Below, piece by piece: positions 14,720-15,682 of a DNA stretch of 15,682 nt; positions within the stretch are counted from its first letter, which is position 1; each line of letters begins with the position of its first letter. The translations under genes and the position numbers were made by a program. The notes beneath the pieces are model-generated. The model did no database searches and was not told the origin of the DNA. It saw nothing but the letters and a program-made list of their open reading frames with translations. Source of the DNA: G020354785 sp965602045 (GTDB lineage: Bacteria > Bacteroidota > Bacteroidia > Bacteroidales > UBA10428). Location of the stretch: assembly GCA_965602045.1 (NCBI GenBank), contig CBFCXR010000040.1, positions 1 through 15,682 of the forward strand, given 5' to 3'.

Positions 14720-14751
14720 ATTGTTTTATTATTTATTTTTTACAAAATTTG
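14720..14751 (+). promoter_or_regulatory. Candidate promoter for the universal stress protein gene
   Basis: ATTG (14720-14723) is followed after 20 bp by AAAATTTG (14744-14751), 7 of 8 matches to TAnnTTTG. The spacing is the same as for ilvE and DUF2723. The leader would be about 45-50 bases, all very AT-rich. The rest of the 295-bp spacer (14510-14804) holds nothing else I can recognise. Confidence 0.4.
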
Positions 14752-14804
14752 AATTATTTAAAATATATATTGTATTTTAAAGTTTTAATAAAAAATAATT
14801 TTAA

Positions 14805-15641
14805 ATGGAAAACTATTCTAATTTAATATTGGTGACTTGGGATTTTACTGAAAAATCTGTCTATGCGTTAGATCATGCTATTAATATAGCAAAAGTTATT
14901 AATCATGACATTGCTTTAATTCATATAGTTAAGAAAGAATCTGAAATTGCTGATGCAGAGAAAAAAATATCAGATTCAGTTAAGGATAAATTTGCAGATG
15001 TTAATGTAAAACCTAAGATATTTGTTAAAGCAGGTAATATTTTTACAACAATAACAGAACTAACAACTGAAATAAAAGCAAGGATGACTGTGATGGGTAC
15101 GCATGGTATTAAAGGCATGCAAAAAATATTGGGCAGTTGGGCACTGAAAGTGATTGCAGGTTCAAAATCTCCCTTTATTGTTGTTCAGGATTCACCTCAA
15201 AAAGATACGTTAAAAAATATTGTATTACCAATAACATTCAGAAAAGAAAATAAAGAATGTGTTAACTGGGCAAATTATTTTTCCAAAAGATTTAATACGA
15301 AATTCTATATTTTTAAGGCGAAAAATACAGATCCTAGTTATGTAAAGGGGGTGGAATCTAACATATATTTTATAAACAAATTTTTTAATTCAAAAAATAT
15401 CAGATTTGAAATTGAAACTGCAACAGTTGGTGAAGATTTTGCTTCAGAAGCAATTGCTTATGCTAAAAAAATAGATGCTGATGCTATGCTAGTTATGATC
15501 ACAAGGGATATTAAATTCACTGATTATGTCCTGGGAGCGCAAGAACAATATCTAATTGCAAATCCTGAAAACATTCCCGTTATATGTATAAATCCCAGGC
15601 CAATGCGAATTGGCGGCAGTTTCAGTGCTTCCGGAGGATAA
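14805..15641 (+). CDS. Tandem universal stress protein
   Basis: This 278-residue cytoplasmic protein has two Usp folds in one chain. Domain 1 (about 5-128) begins NLILVTWDFTEKSVYALDHA and carries the nucleotide-binding loop GTHGIKGMQKILGS (98-111). This is G-2X-G-8X-GS, one residue shorter than the classical G-2X-G-9X-G(S/T) and common in Bacteroidota. Domain 2 (about 136-264) begins KNIVLPITFRKENKECVNWA, but at the corresponding position has MITRDIKFTDYVLGAQ (231-246). It has lost the GxxG and so probably does not bind ATP. The tail MRIGGSFSASGG (267-278) is also typical of the group. Such proteins bind ATP and help survival under starvation or stress, but a specific role cannot be given. 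The gene is divergent from ilvE; its downstream neighbour is outside the window. Confidence 0.92.
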   Translation: MENYSNLILVTWDFTEKSVYALDHAINIAKVINHDIALIHIVKKESEIADAEKKISDSVKDKFADVNVKPKIFVKAGNIFTTITELTTEIKARMTVMGTHGIKGMQKILGSWALKVIAGSKSPFIVVQDSPQKDTLKNIVLPITFRKENKECVNWANYFSKRFNTKFYIFKAKNTDPSYVKGVESNIYFINKFFNSKNIRFEIETATVGEDFASEAIAYAKKIDADAMLVMITRDIKFTDYVLGAQEQYLIANPENIPVICINPRPMRIGGSFSASGG

Positions 15642-15682
15642 TATATCTTTTAAAATATCGTTAAATATTTGTTAGAGCAAGG

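Noticed and set aside
1..15682. CRISPR arrays, tRNA or rRNA genes, riboswitches, insertion sequences, toxin-antitoxin or defence operons.
   Set aside because: No repeat-spacer periodicity, cloverleaf-like sequence, transposase or defence-associated gene was seen by eye. The only accessory traces are at 1-400.

Overview
The window is a stretch of low-GC chromosome from a member of the Bacteroidota. Three observations support this. The gene block ftsX–DUF3098–uppP–truB–queA is typical of that phylum. Several families present are largely Bacteroidota families (DUF2723/GT117 membrane proteins, DUF4369-type thioredoxins, ORF6N proteins). Promoter-like elements fit the phylum's TTTG/TAnnTTTG pattern rather than the sigma-70 pattern, and there are no Shine-Dalgarno-like sites. 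I cannot name the genus.

Layout. Positions 1-400 are the edge of an accessory patch: the 3' end of an ORF6N-domain gene, a C-rich palindromic element that supplies its stop codon, and a 35-codon relic of a GxxExxY gene that has lost its middle in frame. From 465 the sequence is ordinary chromosome. A PfkB/adenosine-kinase-type sugar kinase (+) converges on carA (-), which lies 15 bp downstream of a secreted thioredoxin-like gene (-). A 291-bp divergent spacer separates the latter from a short-chain polyprenyl diphosphate synthase (+). That gene converges, with a 3-bp gap, on a 1113-residue DUF2723 membrane protein (-), which has its own promoter and a notable inverted repeat. Upstream lie a small outer-membrane beta-barrel gene (-) and then the conserved block ftsX, DUF3098, uppP, truB, queA (all -). 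Next come ilvE (-) and, divergently, a tandem-domain universal stress protein (+).

How the genes fit together. Most genes are housekeeping: carbamoyl phosphate for pyrimidines and arginine (carA), isoprenoid chain building, undecaprenyl phosphate recycling (uppP), division and envelope remodelling (ftsX), tRNA modification (truB, queA) and branched-chain amino acids (ilvE). The envelope theme recurs in UppP, FtsX, the barrel protein, the thioredoxin-like protein and the DUF2723 protein. The last is related to TMEM260-type protein O-mannosyltransferases.

I found no CRISPR array, tRNA, rRNA, intact mobile element or defence system, and no clearly new multi-gene system. The best leads are the collapsed GxxExxY gene, the inverted repeat at the DUF2723 promoter and start codon, the excess of Bacteroides-type O-glycosylation sequons in the thioredoxin-like protein, and the uncharacterised DUF3098 protein between ftsX and uppP.
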